NCBI GenBank assembly: GCA_021399445.1
Contig: JAJTUQ010000004.1
Span: 4,092,001 to 4,156,000 of the forward strand
DNA: 64,000 nucleotides
Direction of reading: 5' to 3'
From: Xylogone sp. PMI_703
Taxonomy: Eukaryota > Ascomycota > Leotiomycetes
A program made the translations under genes and the position numbers. The notes beneath the pieces are model-generated. The model did no database searches. It was given only the letters and a program-made list of their open reading frames with translations, and was not told where the DNA came from. Shown here one piece after another: positions 25,801 to 36,462 of the stretch (position 1 is the first letter of the stretch; every line of letters begins with the position of its first letter).

Positions 25801-26472
25801 ATTACCCCTGGTGGCCAATTCCAACCTTCGCCAAGCTTCCCTCCTGTGAACGCACCATCAGGAAGAAGCAGAAGTAACAGCAAGTCTCCTGTTTCTGGCC
25901 ATCTTGATGGGAATAGCTTGCAACCAATCAACACTGGAGCTCCAATGGACAACGACATCTCTCCTAGGCCTTCCCCAGTTGCTCCTTTTGTCCTCAATCC
26001 TACTCCGCCACAAGTACCTTCTGGAAGCACCGCTGAAGTTCGAGTACCAACAGGCCGCAAGAAGTCCGTTAACAAATATGAAATCTCCGAACCTACCCTC
26101 ATATCATCCACTTTCAGAGTCTCTACTGTGAACCTCCCACCAGGGTCGTCTCTCAAAAATGGAGCCGAGGCCCCACCACCTGTTCCACCGGTGAATCCTC
26201 GTCGAAGACAAACACGCACCATGTTCGGAGCGTTTGGCAAGAAGGATGACGGGAGTTACCCTATGCCCTCTCCAAGCTTCGATGACGTGAGTACGTTCTC
26301 AGCGGACGAGGCCGAGCACCCATCTGTAGCTCGACAGAATCTACGCCATATCTCTAGCGAAGGCGCCGGCTTGAATGGTAGAGTTCACAGTGAAGCTCCT
26401 GCATCTGGAATGCCAAGCTATCCACCTCCAAACCGTAGCCCTCCACGCACGGTAGATGGCGGCATGTTTTAG
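22807..26472 (+). CDS. Large disordered conserved fungal protein, function unknown
   Basis: One uninterrupted frame of 1221 residues starting MNRFRSKKKGKDGDGSNRPS. The N-terminus is strongly basic and followed by a short ordered-looking block (KVEIDLSNALPSTDDFRTSL, then LLMNGLSARFSMLREQDDP). A Gln/Glu-rich coiled segment lies near 198-225 (KLRQQEKEQQEQEEREQELE). Most of the rest is Ser/Pro/Arg-rich with many SP sites (for example RSRSPPRGFGARQ, SPSRERKPPP). An acidic-aromatic patch GEDWDDEYYDEKKF occurs near 671-684, followed by a likely helix (KERIEFHNELAERRRRVQEN). The many SP/RSP sites suggest phosphorylation by proline-directed kinases (inference). I recognise no catalytic domain and do not assign a function. 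No membrane segment or signal peptide is seen. The ATG has AAT before it (A at -3). Confidence 0.85.
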   Translation: MNRFRSKKKGKDGDGSNRPSLEDAPPVPKVSKTFKRKKQEPEEKVEIDLSNALPSTDDFRTSLLMNGLSARFSMLREQDDPNSKIGKASDDSVLFPTKRQSRLNGYNFQLQGAQGLSDIAEVSSINGSIRPPFARQSDGYGTDDDTSYSGSIMSRPKPGEGNNLFGGRQKIYKLASGSAGATRGRALYDDDVSLSAFQKLRQQEKEQQEQEEREQELEQQHDLDDLDGNQSVQSSSRPGSPTLPGYNRKRETSSTTSSGGPSNARMSTAATSITSQRTPSLNGSHTPISPNTTSAPSIDKSAAKGRRLYDTGLDQHLHEQQHSAMNRIDHLARRNIGAQTPPNGFVSPTELYQNRDVFNRPQVAGKASMPNLRTASPTVAGSGLGLGPKPSNIDTKPARAIVSPPLSPGRGEIEEHPLLRVQPNDRGKATALGAFQKPAQSYDENKYAQRQLQMQQGRATPTERSRSPPRGFGARQPTLELSHEESSRSRSNSAQRQFLSHGRTTESPSPLGDRLSSEPEVNAAGTFLSSPNESLVDVTRSDGREDSARSPHVALERPPESEHPANRQKSFDQYNSREDGGNGTGQSSSTFTPELNTDNSKPDEKAPIDSPTLGPTTGLSGMVRQHLRAASNASSIYGNESSPGFDSKFPQDTSESLGGNDYASVSNTWVGEDWDDEYYDEKKFSLDNIVSGSTKKENQSEQPEWEKELASHHQRTFSSDTQKERIEFHNELAERRRRVQENLKSFVENETAKSGRSSTSADWVRDGNLQQKSATREVLKQKPSLGSLGKQKESGKAMKMLGLGNATITTGTSPNRQKFDESGKEEDADALQNNTKPGIAPPKAFTQARRDAQRAKEQESRLRHTPGRSALAPVNGHLPHANLQSSEWVKSENGWSRVKPLENLQRKAPTTWVDDVPPSFQPHTARSPSRERKPPPLTGATRNKNGANSSSSRSPPRSMARDRSGSDRHREAMGESTSSLTLGVNDEHPATRPPARSPITPGGQFQPSPSFPPVNAPSGRSRSNSKSPVSGHLDGNSLQPINTGAPMDNDISPRPSPVAPFVLNPTPPQVPSGSTAEVRVPTGRKKSVNKYEISEPTLISSTFRVSTVNLPPGSSLKNGAEAPPPVPPVNPRRRQTRTMFGAFGKKDDGSYPMPSPSFDDVSTFSADEAEHPSVARQNLRHISSEGAGLNGRVHSEAPASGMPSYPPPNRSPPRTVDGGMF

Positions 26473-27360
26473 ACATCGGCTCTTCAGGAGATATTGATAT
26501 CTAAATACTCTCATAATTCTCTTACATCTAAAGGTTATTCACATTGCATGACACGGTTATATTGTCCTTACTATATTGTACGCTATGTTTTATCATTTCG
26601 CTTTTTGCAACACTTGCCTTAAATCGAATCTTTCGGCGCCAAAAAGGGTCAGAAAATGGGACTACTTTGGGCGTTTTCTCAGAAATCAAATAACGAGCTT
26701 GGGCATTCTTTTGCATAGTTGCACGCTTCTTGGGAAATCTAGGGAGGAGAGGTCAGACGTGTGTGAATTTCCCGGCGCCGTTTATATTGGGTGTGGCTCC
26801 TTTCTCCCCCCTTTAAAACTTTCCATAATATTTCTTTTGCGACAGCATGGTTTGCACTGTTTTGAACTGTCTAGCTTGGAGGATGACAGCCCAGGCCGGA
26901 ACTGCGATTGTCAAGCCTTTGCGAGAAGTGATTTTCTTGTAATTATTCTTATAGCGCTTTTTATTTTACCTGAAGGGGATGAGCTGGAGCTGGGACCGAG
27001 AGGATATGAGAACACGGACACAATATACCTTAGCTGATCAGATTACTGAGTTAGAGGCGTTGCAATGTATTTATAAGATACCTGGAACACAGAACTCTAA
27101 ATATTCTAATTCTTGGAGTAATATTAGTACACAGTGTGAGTCTCAAGGGCTGGAATTTGAGTGTGGTTAGTTTATAGTACACGCCTACTTCGTAGGTGGG
27201 GAGGACAGCAAGCTCTCAGCCTTGCCCAGCGTTTCGGTCCGGGGTGGTCAACCACTAGCGGACCACAGCACAAAGCGGTAAGTTGGCATCTCCCACGATT
27301 TCGACAACTTGTTGGAGTTCTCGAGAGAGCATCTCAATTCACCATCCCAACACGTCAAAA
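26473..27360. other. Intergenic region upstream of glucosidase II beta
   Basis: About 890 bp between two tandem genes. The last 200 bp before the next start are GC-richer and probably promoter. No gene or RNA recognised. Confidence 0.55.
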
Positions 27361-29312
27361 ATGACCAGGATAGGCAAAGTCCTGCTGTTAACAGCAGCTA
27401 CCTCCGTGCTGGCTGCGGAGTCTCCTAGACCTAGAGGAGTTAGTCCAGAATGTAAGCTATTCCCAAGTACACAAAGAAAGCTCGAATTATTTTGGGCTTG
27501 CTTCCAAGCTGCCCAACGGGATGATGCAATTACACTTTAATTAGCACAAAATAGCTTTTATTTTTCCTGGGAAAAAAGGAAGAATCTACATCCAGTTAGA
27601 GAGAAGTAGTATCTCACTAACACGTTTATTCTGGAAATCTAGTTGCCAAATTCTATAAAGATAAGGATACATTTACTTGTATCTCCCACCCCAATATAAA
27701 GATACCCTTCCCCCGCGTCAATGACGACTACTGCGACTGTCCAGACGGCTCTGACGAGCCCGGCACCTCCGCGTGCACATTCCTCATGGTTTATCCTTCG
27801 CTCTGGCTGCACCAGGTTGCGGGGCTAGACAACGTATCCGGACCGCAGGCCTTTGCCCTGCCCGGATTCTACTGCAAGAACAAGGGCCATCGTCCGGAAT
27901 ACCTGAGCTTCTCATATGTCAACGATGGAGTTTGCGATTACGAGATCTGCTGCGACGGAAGTGATGAGTGGCAGGGTGCAGGAGGGGTCAAGTGCGAGGA
28001 TCGATGCAAGGAGATTGGGAAGGAGTGGAGGAAGCTTGATGAGGAGCGGCAGAAGAGCTTGAGGACTGCGTTGAAGAAGAAAGACGAGCTTCTTTCTGAG
28101 GCTAAGAAGGCACGGGATGATATCGCTGAGGAACTCAAGACGTTGGGGAATGAGATTGTGGCGCAGGAGCAGAAGGCCAAGGAGTTGAAGGAGAAGTTTG
28201 AGGAGGTTAAGAGACGAGAGCGTGGGAAGGTGGTTGGTAGCACTGGTGGCAAGGCGAGTCGGACGACTGTGCTAGCTGGACTCGCGAAGCAGAGAGTCGA
28301 GGAGCTGAGAAATGCTCTGACGAATACTATCGCGACGCGGAATGCATTGAAGCAGAGGGTCGCTGAGCTGGAGGGTATCTTGGCAACATTTAAGGAGGAG
28401 TATAATCCCAACTTCAACGACGAGGGTGTCAAGAGGGCTGTGAAAGCTTGGGAAGACTATGCTGCTAATAAGGATGACACCGACAACTCTGCCGTCGAGA
28501 GGGATTACGATGAGATTGCCAAGCCTGATACTGAACAGGAAGGTATCAACTGGGTGGAGTGGGAGACTGAGGAAGAGAGTGATGTCGAGGCTAGTAAGTA
28601 ACCACATCCCTACATTTCGATGTTGGAATATGCACTTACCAGATACAACCCAGTTTATGCATTCGAGGAGTACCTTCCTAAATCTGTGCGCGCCTGGATC
28701 CAGGACAAGCTCTACGATCTTCGCAACATCCTTGTTGAGAACGGTCTTCTGGCCGATAACTCGAAAGCCTCAGGGTCAGAGTCCAAGGCTGTAACCGATG
28801 CCCGCACCGACTGGGAGACTGCCGATCAAGATGTGAAAAACAAAGAAAACAGGGTTCGCGAACTCAAGGACGATCTCGAAAAAGATTACGGCCCAGATGG
28901 TATCTTCCGTGCTCTGAAAGGCAAGTGCGTATCAAAGGACCAGGGCGAGTATACTTACGAACTGTGCTGGATGGATCGCACTACCCAGAAGAGCAAGAAG
29001 GGCGGTGGCAACACCGGCATGGGAAGCTTTACTCGATTTGACTGGATGTTTGTTGAAGAAGACGTCACGGCTGATGGGAAGGGTTTGGGCACGGGAGACC
29101 GCATTGTGCTTATGTTCGAAAATGGTCAGCATTGCTGGAATGGCCCGAACCGGCAGACAACGGTTGTGCTAGGTTGCGCAGAGGAGGATGAAATCTGGAA
29201 GGTTGTGGAGCAAGAGAAGTGCTTGTACAGGATGGATGTTGGGACCCCGGCTGTTTGCGAGAAGAGGCCGCCTGCAGCACCGCAGGGTGGGGCTGCAAAG
29301 GATGAGTTGTAG
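27361..29312 (+). CDS. GTB1: Glucosidase II beta subunit (ER, protein kinase C substrate 80K-H like)
   Basis: Three exons, 27361-27451, 27643-28597 and 28643-29312, encode 571 residues. A signal peptide (hydrophobic LLLTAATSVLA, about 7-18) leads into two LDL-receptor-A-like modules with DDYCDCPDGSDEPGTSAC and NDGVCDYEICCDGSDEW. A long Lys/Glu coiled coil follows (about 125-250), then a mannose-6-phosphate receptor homology domain (about 440-555) with GKCVSKDQGEYTYELC and GQHCWNGPNRQTTVVLGC. The C-terminus is KDEL, an ER retrieval signal. The subunit holds the catalytic alpha subunit in the ER and presents trimmed glycans, so glucosidase II can remove the inner glucoses from N-glycans in the calnexin cycle. 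The first intron (191 nt) is long for this window. The second donor is GTAACC at 28598; a better-looking GTAAGT four bases upstream would shift the frame. Confidence 0.95.
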
Positions 29313-29591
29313 AAGGTTGAATGTTTGGGGTGTGGAGGAGGGAGGGGCTTATGATTACACGATATATCAATGTATTAAAAGACACGGAGTCCAAAAAAGG
29401 GTAGAGCACCTTTGCACGATAGCTTCATGAGGAGATGGGTCCTGAGTGCGGTTCTAGGATTACATCATAGATGTTCAATCATATTATTTTCGATATGCGC
29501 CCCTGGATGTAGTCGTAACTACGAGATGCAAAAAGTAACCATACATCGTTTCATCGTGATTCATAAACCCTAAGCGCTCCAAAAAAAGACC

Positions 29592-31929
29592 TTATGCCGG
29601 AGGCATTAATAGCCTAACAATTGTTCTTACAGCCCCGAGGGGTCCCTTTTCCTTGACTAGTCTATCAAAGGTCTCCGGTATTTTTGCTAGACTGTCTCTC
29701 TCGTCCATTTCCTGCCCTGTTTGGAGAATGTTAGTTATCGTTATACTCCTCTCATCTTCTCTTTTTTCTTTGCTAGTGCTGGGTTGAAGGAATGCAGGGT
29801 CATTCTTGCGAGAGAGGAAGAGACTTACAACTCCTTGGGAACCGTGTAGCGGCCGAGACGGAATTCTCGACCTCGCCGGTCCAGTCAAACCCAACCTTCC
29901 ACTCTACCCTCAGCTCAACGCCTTCACCTTCAATCTCCATGGCAGTACGGCCCATATGAGGGAGTAGTTGCCGCTTTGTCCATTTGAGCTTCTTGTTAGG
30001 ATTACTTCCATCGTTATTGGTGTCATCGTCTTCCACCCCCCCAGCTGCATCCTCTCCTTCTACCATAACGGCTACAGGTCGTTTTCGCTTCTTTCGATTA
30101 CTCTGCTGATATCGCTCATAACTTGATCTTCTGGCCTCGGGACTGCCAAATTCACTTTCAACAGCACACCAGAACCTTGCTCTCAGGAGGGCGGTTTCAA
30201 ACCACCGAGCCATGGCCCAGCATATTACTCCTATATCTCTTCCCAAGGCGCCTTGATCACTGGCTTTCTGCCGTATGAAGGGGCCTAATTCATGTTCTGC
30301 GGCGGGGTCTAACTTTTCGATATCGATGGATACAATGGAGAGGGATTTGGGGTTGACGGTCATTGAAAGGCGAGATGAGAATAATCCAGAAGGGGACCTT
30401 GCGGTTATGAGGTGTTTTTGAAGGACAATTGCTTGGTTGGGGGATAATGATGATGGATCTCCCGAATCTAGTGGTGGGGTGGGAGGTAATAGGATGATGT
30501 TGGAGGAGAACTTCAGTGGGCTGAAGAGTGATAGATGACCTAAGGGGTCTTCCACAGCTACAGGTCTATGAGACGGAGGTTGAATTGGGACGGGTGTAGT
30601 CTCAATAGGTGGCTTTTTGGGGCGTGTAGAGAAGGGTAAGAATGAGCGGATTGACTGGAAGGCACTTATAGGTTTTGCTTCTGGTTCGGGAGGGGATTCC
30701 GGCTCGGTTGCCCTGACCAGGAGGTCGAGCAATTCCTCTGTGTTGGATGCAGCAGTGGGCTCCACTTGGCCGGATTCGTATTGTTGACGGAGTCGTTCAG
30801 TCTCCTTAGTCGCTAGAGCTACATCTCGCCGTAACTGTTTAAGCTCCTCTCGCAGGTCATCTCTAATCTTCCTCTTCGCTACGTGAGGATCATCTGGGAC
30901 AGCAAATCGGGCTGATCTTCGAGCCTTGGAGCGCTTTCGTGGATCTACATTTTCCTTCTGATTCCCTAGAGTATGCGAGACTTCTTTCGGAGCAAGAACT
31001 GGAGCTGGAGCTGATTTTAAAGGAGAAGCCTTGAACGGTTCGGCTCGCTCTTTATTTTTCCTTGCCCTTTTGCCCGGCGTATGGTGTATGCCTGTCGGTG
31101 TGGATCTGGCTATAGGGTCGAGTATGCCACGTTGAGAGGGAGTAGGTGGTAGCTGAGGCTCAGTTGGGGATCGTGGTCGTGGTCGTTGTGTTCGTGGTTG
31201 CGGTTCCGGCCGTGACTGAACCGCATTCGTCGTTGTAGACGTAGTGTGTTGTAATGTTTCTGCTCGCTCGCTCATGGTCGGTGTAGTAGAAGGAGGAGCC
31301 GCTGCTGGAGAGACAAAAAGTTGGCCATCTTGTCTTGTGTTGTTGGGCTCCACTACTTGAGCTTGTGATATCACTGGAGATCTCCTCAGTCCACCTCTCT
31401 TGAATGGATTAATATTCTCCTTGAAAGGGGACTTGTCATGATTTTCCGCATCTGATGCTTCTGGGGCCTCGTCCATCGTATTTATCTTTGGTGTTCTCTT
31501 CCCCGGGGACAGAGATGGTCTCCTTGGTCCAGCGGATATATTACCTCCTTCCGACCGTGACTGCCTGCGCGCTGGGAATTGAGATGTCTCCGTTAAAGCT
31601 GTATCGATATCATTATTGACTTCTGAAGCCGATTCAGAAGTAGTGGGTTGTCGACCCCTATTTTCATCACCATATAGACCTGCTGGCACGGAGTTCTCCA
31701 CGTACCCCGATCTCTCGGTAGCCTTCCTTGGTGAAGTCGCTCGGTTCAACAATTGGGGATTATGTCTTGCCAGACTTGCTCTCGTGGGTGAAGCAAAGGA
31801 TGGTCTCGCAGAGAAGGTTCGTGCGCCATCCTGACGAAGGGCAGAATTGCGAGTTGGTGTCGTCGGCGCGTCTACTGGGACTGATGTGGTAGGCGATGTC
31901 TTGCGCCGTTTGCTAGGAGATTCTGCCAT
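29592..31929 (-). CDS. Conserved fungal protein, likely nuclear, function unknown
   Basis: Two exons, complement(29592-29716, 29829-31929), encode 741 residues. The intron (112 nt, GTAAGT...AACAG) joins FPRS to WQEMDERDSLAKIPETFDRL. The N-terminal 290 residues are Ser/Pro/Arg-rich and start with a nuclear-signal-like SPSKRRKTSP; there are many SP/TP sites. A short coiled coil lies near 350-385 (DDLREELKQLRRDVALATKE). The C-terminal half is ordered, with LFSSRLSMTVNPKSLSIVSI, GVICWAMARWFETALLRARF and MEIEGEGVELRVEWKVGFDW. The layout (disordered N-terminus, coiled coil, compact C-terminal domain) resembles inner kinetochore (CENP/Ctf19-type) subunits, but I cannot name one, so this is only a guess. 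The last exon is confirmed by frame continuity and an Arg/Leu-rich end LVKEKGPLGAVRTIVRLLMP. Confidence 0.82.
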
Positions 31930-32510
31930 TGATTAATACTGTTTCCTCAATAACTCCATGGCCTTCGAGATCACATATAGAGGTCTTCTGGGTGTTTGGA
32001 GGTTGTTATGGAGACGAGTCGTTTGAAGACGCGGGGAGGATGATACTTTTGGAGAGATTCGCGTATTGACTCTTGGGACGACGCGACTTGGGTGGGCATC
32101 ATCTTTACCGATGTCTCTCCCTCACCATAGTGTATGCAGACATGGGGGTTCTGGAACAACGAATAGTAAATTCACATTTTACATATAACAGCTCTAAGTA
32201 TAATATATCACATAAATATAAAAAAAAGTATAAAATAAAAAGGCATTTTAACTCGACCATCTTCCCGAGTTTTCTCCCATCCGGGGTGGCCGTTGACGTA
32301 CTCCCGTACCTGAACAGTCACAAGCTGCAGCCACTTTGATTGGGCGAGAGGACCCTTCAATGACGTCCGAGGCACAACCGGCATCGCTTCAAAACATCTC
32401 GGGATCTCAAAGGCAATTTTCTACTCAAAAGAAAAGAAACCCATTGCCCAGCGCCGTTTTCAAATCCTCATGATCTCGCGATAGCATAACTTGTGGAACA
32501 AAAGCCAGAA
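31930..32510. promoter_or_regulatory. Divergent promoter region
   Basis: 581 bp between two divergent start codons, with a very AT-rich part near 32180-32250. It should carry both promoters; no specific site identified. Confidence 0.55.
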
Positions 32511-33338
32511 ATGAGTGCTTCTCTACTCGAGACAGAGTCCCGGCATCTCTGCATTCTCTGCAGGAGATTGAAATTATCAGCTACGGTCCGCCACCCAATC
32601 CCAAAGACAAGGCTACAAAGCCGATATGCCTCTACCAAGTCTCAGGTCTCACAGCAGCAAGCCCACCCGCTCGGCGATTATTATGCTGCAATTCTCTCCC
32701 AACCACTCTCAAAACCAACATCCACCAAGCCGCCCGCCAGTAGCTCCAACTCCCCCTCCCCCGCAGTAACTACTTTTGCAACTACGACCAGTTCCACCCC
32801 TCCTACGGCACCAGAAGGGCCTAGCATCCTCTTTTCTTCCCGTCTCTCCTCCCCTTTGGAACGGCGCTCCGAGATTCTGAAGAAATCGACTATGATAGCT
32901 GGTGTTCTGGTTCCTCCGCGACCAGATGAGCCCGATAATTGCTGTATGTCTGGCTGTGTGAACTGCGTATGGGATCGGTACAGAGATGAGATGGAGGAAT
33001 GGGCAGCTGCACGTAAAGAAGCTGATCGAGCGCTTCAGCGAGAAACTCGTGCGGCGTCCGAGCGTAGAAAACGGAAGGGGAAGGTCGTGGGCAGTGGGTT
33101 AATGCTCGGGGAGGGTGAGAAGGGTGCGCAGCATACTATGACTAGTATGGATGATGATGGAGGAGGGAGTGAGACTAATTGGAGTGCGGAGAGAGCAGAG
33201 GATGAATTGTTTGCGGGAGTGCCAGTAGGGATTAGAGAGTTTATGAAGACTGAGAAGAGGTTGAGGGAGAAGCATATGCGGGAGAGAGGGGTCTTAGAGC
33301 ATGCTGGGGCTCCCACATCTACGCCGGCTCATGTATAA
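32511..33338 (+). CDS. Oxidoreductase-like domain protein (OXLD1-like), probably mitochondrial
   Basis: Single exon, 275 residues from the ATG at 32511. The N-terminus is rich in Arg, Ser and Leu without acidic clusters after residue 10 and contains SRYASTKS, which looks like a mitochondrial presequence with a cleavage region near 45. The signature is VPPRPDEPDNCCMSGCVNCV followed by WDRYRDEMEEW (about 140-170), the Cys-rich core of the oxidoreductase-like family (Pfam Oxidored-like). The C-terminal part is charged and helical and ends with a Glu/Arg-rich segment. The four cysteines in CCMSGCVNC may bind metal or an Fe-S centre, but the biochemical role of the family is not known to me. The gene converges on the peroxin gene with only 134 bp between stop codons. 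Confidence 0.85.
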   Translation: MSASLLETESRHLCILCRRLKLSATVRHPIPKTRLQSRYASTKSQVSQQQAHPLGDYYAAILSQPLSKPTSTKPPASSSNSPSPAVTTFATTTSSTPPTAPEGPSILFSSRLSSPLERRSEILKKSTMIAGVLVPPRPDEPDNCCMSGCVNCVWDRYRDEMEEWAAARKEADRALQRETRAASERRKRKGKVVGSGLMLGEGEKGAQHTMTSMDDDGGGSETNWSAERAEDELFAGVPVGIREFMKTEKRLREKHMRERGVLEHAGAPTSTPAHV

Positions 33339-33472
33339 GCAGGATTTATGATGAGGTAAAAATTAGATTCTGAACATAACTAGAATATAGAATTTTTAAT
33401 CATGATACAAATAGTGTTAAGCCCTAAAGATACAATTAAAATCCGAATAAATAACCTGAATGCGATTATGCT

Positions 33473-35182
33473 TTACTCCAGTCCCATGCGAGCGTCATCA
33501 CCAATGCCCCAGTCGACTTCTTTTGCCGTGTGTGGTCGATCATCATCAGAAGAAAGGGTAAGAGTGCTTCTTCTGCTTCTGCCTGTTCTCAATGAACCTG
33601 ATTTGAAACTCCTTATGCTACTACTACCGTTATCACTTTTCCAGCTGGATGAGTATTCGGGTGGCGGCTCTTCCGGTATCGTCTGGGGAGGTGCTGGTAT
33701 CTTCATCGCTGCTGAGCCGGTACTGATATTACTCTCTGGTGGTGTTGGGGTTTGAGGAGGCGTAATTTCAGTGCTGGGCGTTACCTCGACTAGTTCTGCA
33801 TCTCGGTACCACTTCCTTCGCCGGGTATATCGTCCCCAGCCATCTTGACCTCTACGACCATTTTGCCACTATCTTTGTTAGGAACTGTTGGAGATCTTGG
33901 ATTTGGTATATCTCACCTTATTGTCATAATAAATCCAGCCGCTTCCGCCGTTGGCAGAGCCATCCGTCTTTGCCTTAGGACCCCCTTCGTCATATTCACC
34001 AGCACCTTCAACTAGCCACTGGCTGCCTTCAACCCAACGCCATCGTGCTCCCCCACCTTCTACGTCTGGTAGCTCAAAATTATCTTTCGAAGGAGCTGGG
34101 TTTAATTGTTCATCTGTCCAAGCGGACCTCTCATATGCAAGCAGATTTGTCGTCCAGCCCAAGCCAATCCATCTTCGTTGATTCTCGTAGAGGATAAATG
34201 TGAAACGCACTCCAGGAGTATCTGGCCGCCTTTTAGAGCCGATAGAAGTTGCCGTCGGGGTCTTTTCGGGGTCTTCTGATGCTTTACGCGAAAGACTCGG
34301 CCTGTTACCATTAATTCCTGTCTGCGATGGAGTGAGATTATCCATGAAATGAAGGCCTGTCATGAAAGCGCAGAATCTACGTATAGTGGAAGATCGCCAC
34401 ATTATTGTTCTTGACACTTTCATTGCACGAGAATGCCATGTTAGGAACAGCGTTCCTGCGACGAGAATAATGCGCCTAGTGGTAATGATGCGTATTGGTT
34501 CCAGCGTCAAGATAACCCAAAGAGGGGTTATAAGTAGGATTCGGATTAAAAGGGTTGTAAGGGCAGGTCTCGTTGTTGCGGACGTCGCGGTCCTTTGCGT
34601 CGAGAGGAAGTCGGTAAGTTCAAGGAGAGGATCGAGAAGCACGTTACATCTCGAAGTAAAGACCTTTAGCGTATCAACAATCTCATCTAGAGTTTTCTGG
34701 TGCTTTGTATTTGTCGCCTCGGAGTTGGCCTTCTTATGTTTCTTGTTCTGTTTCTCTCCCGTTAAACTGGTCGATGACAGCGGCGAATATCTCCTAGAGT
34801 ACATGCCCAGAATTAGGGTCATGACAATGACGATCGGTCCAGCCCATCTCATAATCGCATCTCCGTATAAAACTACCGCCCAGAATCCAGACACTAGGAG
34901 GAAGCTTTCCCAAGGATCGTTGGTTGTCCATGTCAAGAGGCCAACGATGTGGTTGAGTGGTAGAAGGAAAGGGTGCGAGTAAGCCAGAGCACGCGTGACC
35001 TGCGGCGGAGTAGCAAGTAGCAACGGGGACTTTTGATGGACAAGAATCGTGGAGCGCTTCTTATTCACCGAGGAGGCATTTGAAAGCGTTACCGGGGAGA
35101 AGGCTGCGATGGTTGGGGGATTCGGATCAGTGACGACAGATCCGCCATCGTCATCGTGGTTGGATCTTGGAGTAGCAGACAT
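33473..35182 (-). CDS. Pex24/Pex30-type peroxisomal/ER membrane protein with dysferlin domain
   Basis: Two exons, complement(33473-33868, 33917-35182), encode 553 residues. The first half has several hydrophobic segments (about 80-130 and 215-260, for example ESFLLVSGFWAVVLYGDAIM and LLIRILLITPLWVILTL), matching the reticulon-like membrane part of the family. From about 325 a dysferlin-type domain follows: RFTFILYENQRRWIGLGW, then RWRWVEGSQWLVEG and, across the 48-nt intron, WIYYDNK joined to WQNGRRGQDGWGRYTRRRKW. The Trp/Arg-rich pattern is diagnostic. The C-terminal tail (about 455-553) is Pro/Ser-rich. Relatives (yeast Pex28-Pex32, Yarrowia Pex24) control peroxisome number and ER-peroxisome contacts. 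I cannot tell which Pex number fits best. Confidence 0.9.
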
Positions 35183-36462
35183 ATGATCTAGCCAAGGAAT
35201 ATCCTGAAAGTGAATATCAGCACGACATATCTCAGAGTTTTGGGAGTTGTCGATGGCCGGTGGTTCGGTCTAAAGCTCGATCACATACAAAAGCAGCCAT
35301 AGGTAATACGCTCCAACGTCATTCTGTGCCCAAGGCAGGCGAACAAGGCTTGCGACGGCGTCGTCCGGGGTGATCTCACAACAGCCTTGCCAAACCGTGC
35401 GCGCATGAGGGTCGAGGAGCCAGCAACAGGAGTTTCTGAGATCGCGCAGGGAGATTGCAGTGTCAGAAAGCTCCAGCAGCAAAGATTCAGCTCATAATCG
35501 GGGTCGCACATGACATAAGTCTGCTGTTTGCCGGTACAATTCTGACTGAGGAGACTCCCTCGGCGCTGGCTGGCTGGGTGCTGCAATCACATGTCTCTTG
35601 CCTAGATACGGCCCGGCTGATTCTTGAGGTTCCCCATTCTCCAACTTGTGACTAGCTGGCTTAGTCTCTTCTCAGCCTGGAGACCCGGTTTCCACATCCG
35701 TCACCATGTCGGATGGCGGAGGTGGATGGAAGTTGTAAGGTTTGTTGGCAATTCGAATACGTTTTTCGAATTGTCGGTGCCAAATAAATGGGGGAGTCGA
35801 GTATTTGTTGTTCACCGTAGCAGATACGGTGTCCATTGCAGCTCTAGCTCAAATTCACGCAAGAGTGGAGCCGCAATGCTGGGGTTTCTACGAGTGAATT
35901 GAATTCACGGGAAAGGACTATAACTTATGTATGTGGTAATATTATTCTCCATGCTCTTTCGTAGCAAAAGGCTTTGTTTCCTATCTTTTTTTTTTGTCAA
36001 GACGAATTATCTATTTATCTGAAGGGTAGTGATGAGCCGGGCTTGTCCAACTAGACATTCTGTTGTGTGGGCAAATCTCCCTGCTTTCACAAGTATCCTT
36101 ACAAAAACATAGCCAAAAAGTCCTCATCATTGTCCCTTTGTTTTCTTGACCTAGATGTTACTAGAATATAATTTAAACATCATAGACTCTGAGTGTCTGG
36201 TGGTCTCATTGCAATGCAATGCCAAGAAATGTACGGTGTTTTCCTATGGGCACCACATTGCCAGTTTCAAGAAGCCGGATCAATAAAAGCACACCACTCG
36301 TGCCCTGAGACCGCTTGCCAAGAAGGGAAAGTCCCCACCCGCTGAAATCATCATACGCTACGGCGGTCTCGAGTCCCGCTAGATTCGATCGCGTACCTGC
36401 CCAAATTTTCTCCCAACTTCAACACAATCTTCGTACGTCGCAACAACGCGACTAGCAAGAAG
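35183..36462. promoter_or_regulatory. Divergent intergenic region peroxin/Trf4
   Basis: 1.28 kb between divergent start codons. It includes a T run of about 10 near 35987-35996. No gene with coding character seen; probably both promoters and leaders. Confidence 0.55.

Noticed and set aside
24990..26240. 416-codon antisense frame opposite the 1221-residue protein
   Set aside because: It is fully inside a convincing gene; Ser/Pro/Arg-rich coding sequence often gives long antisense frames. No motif of its own.
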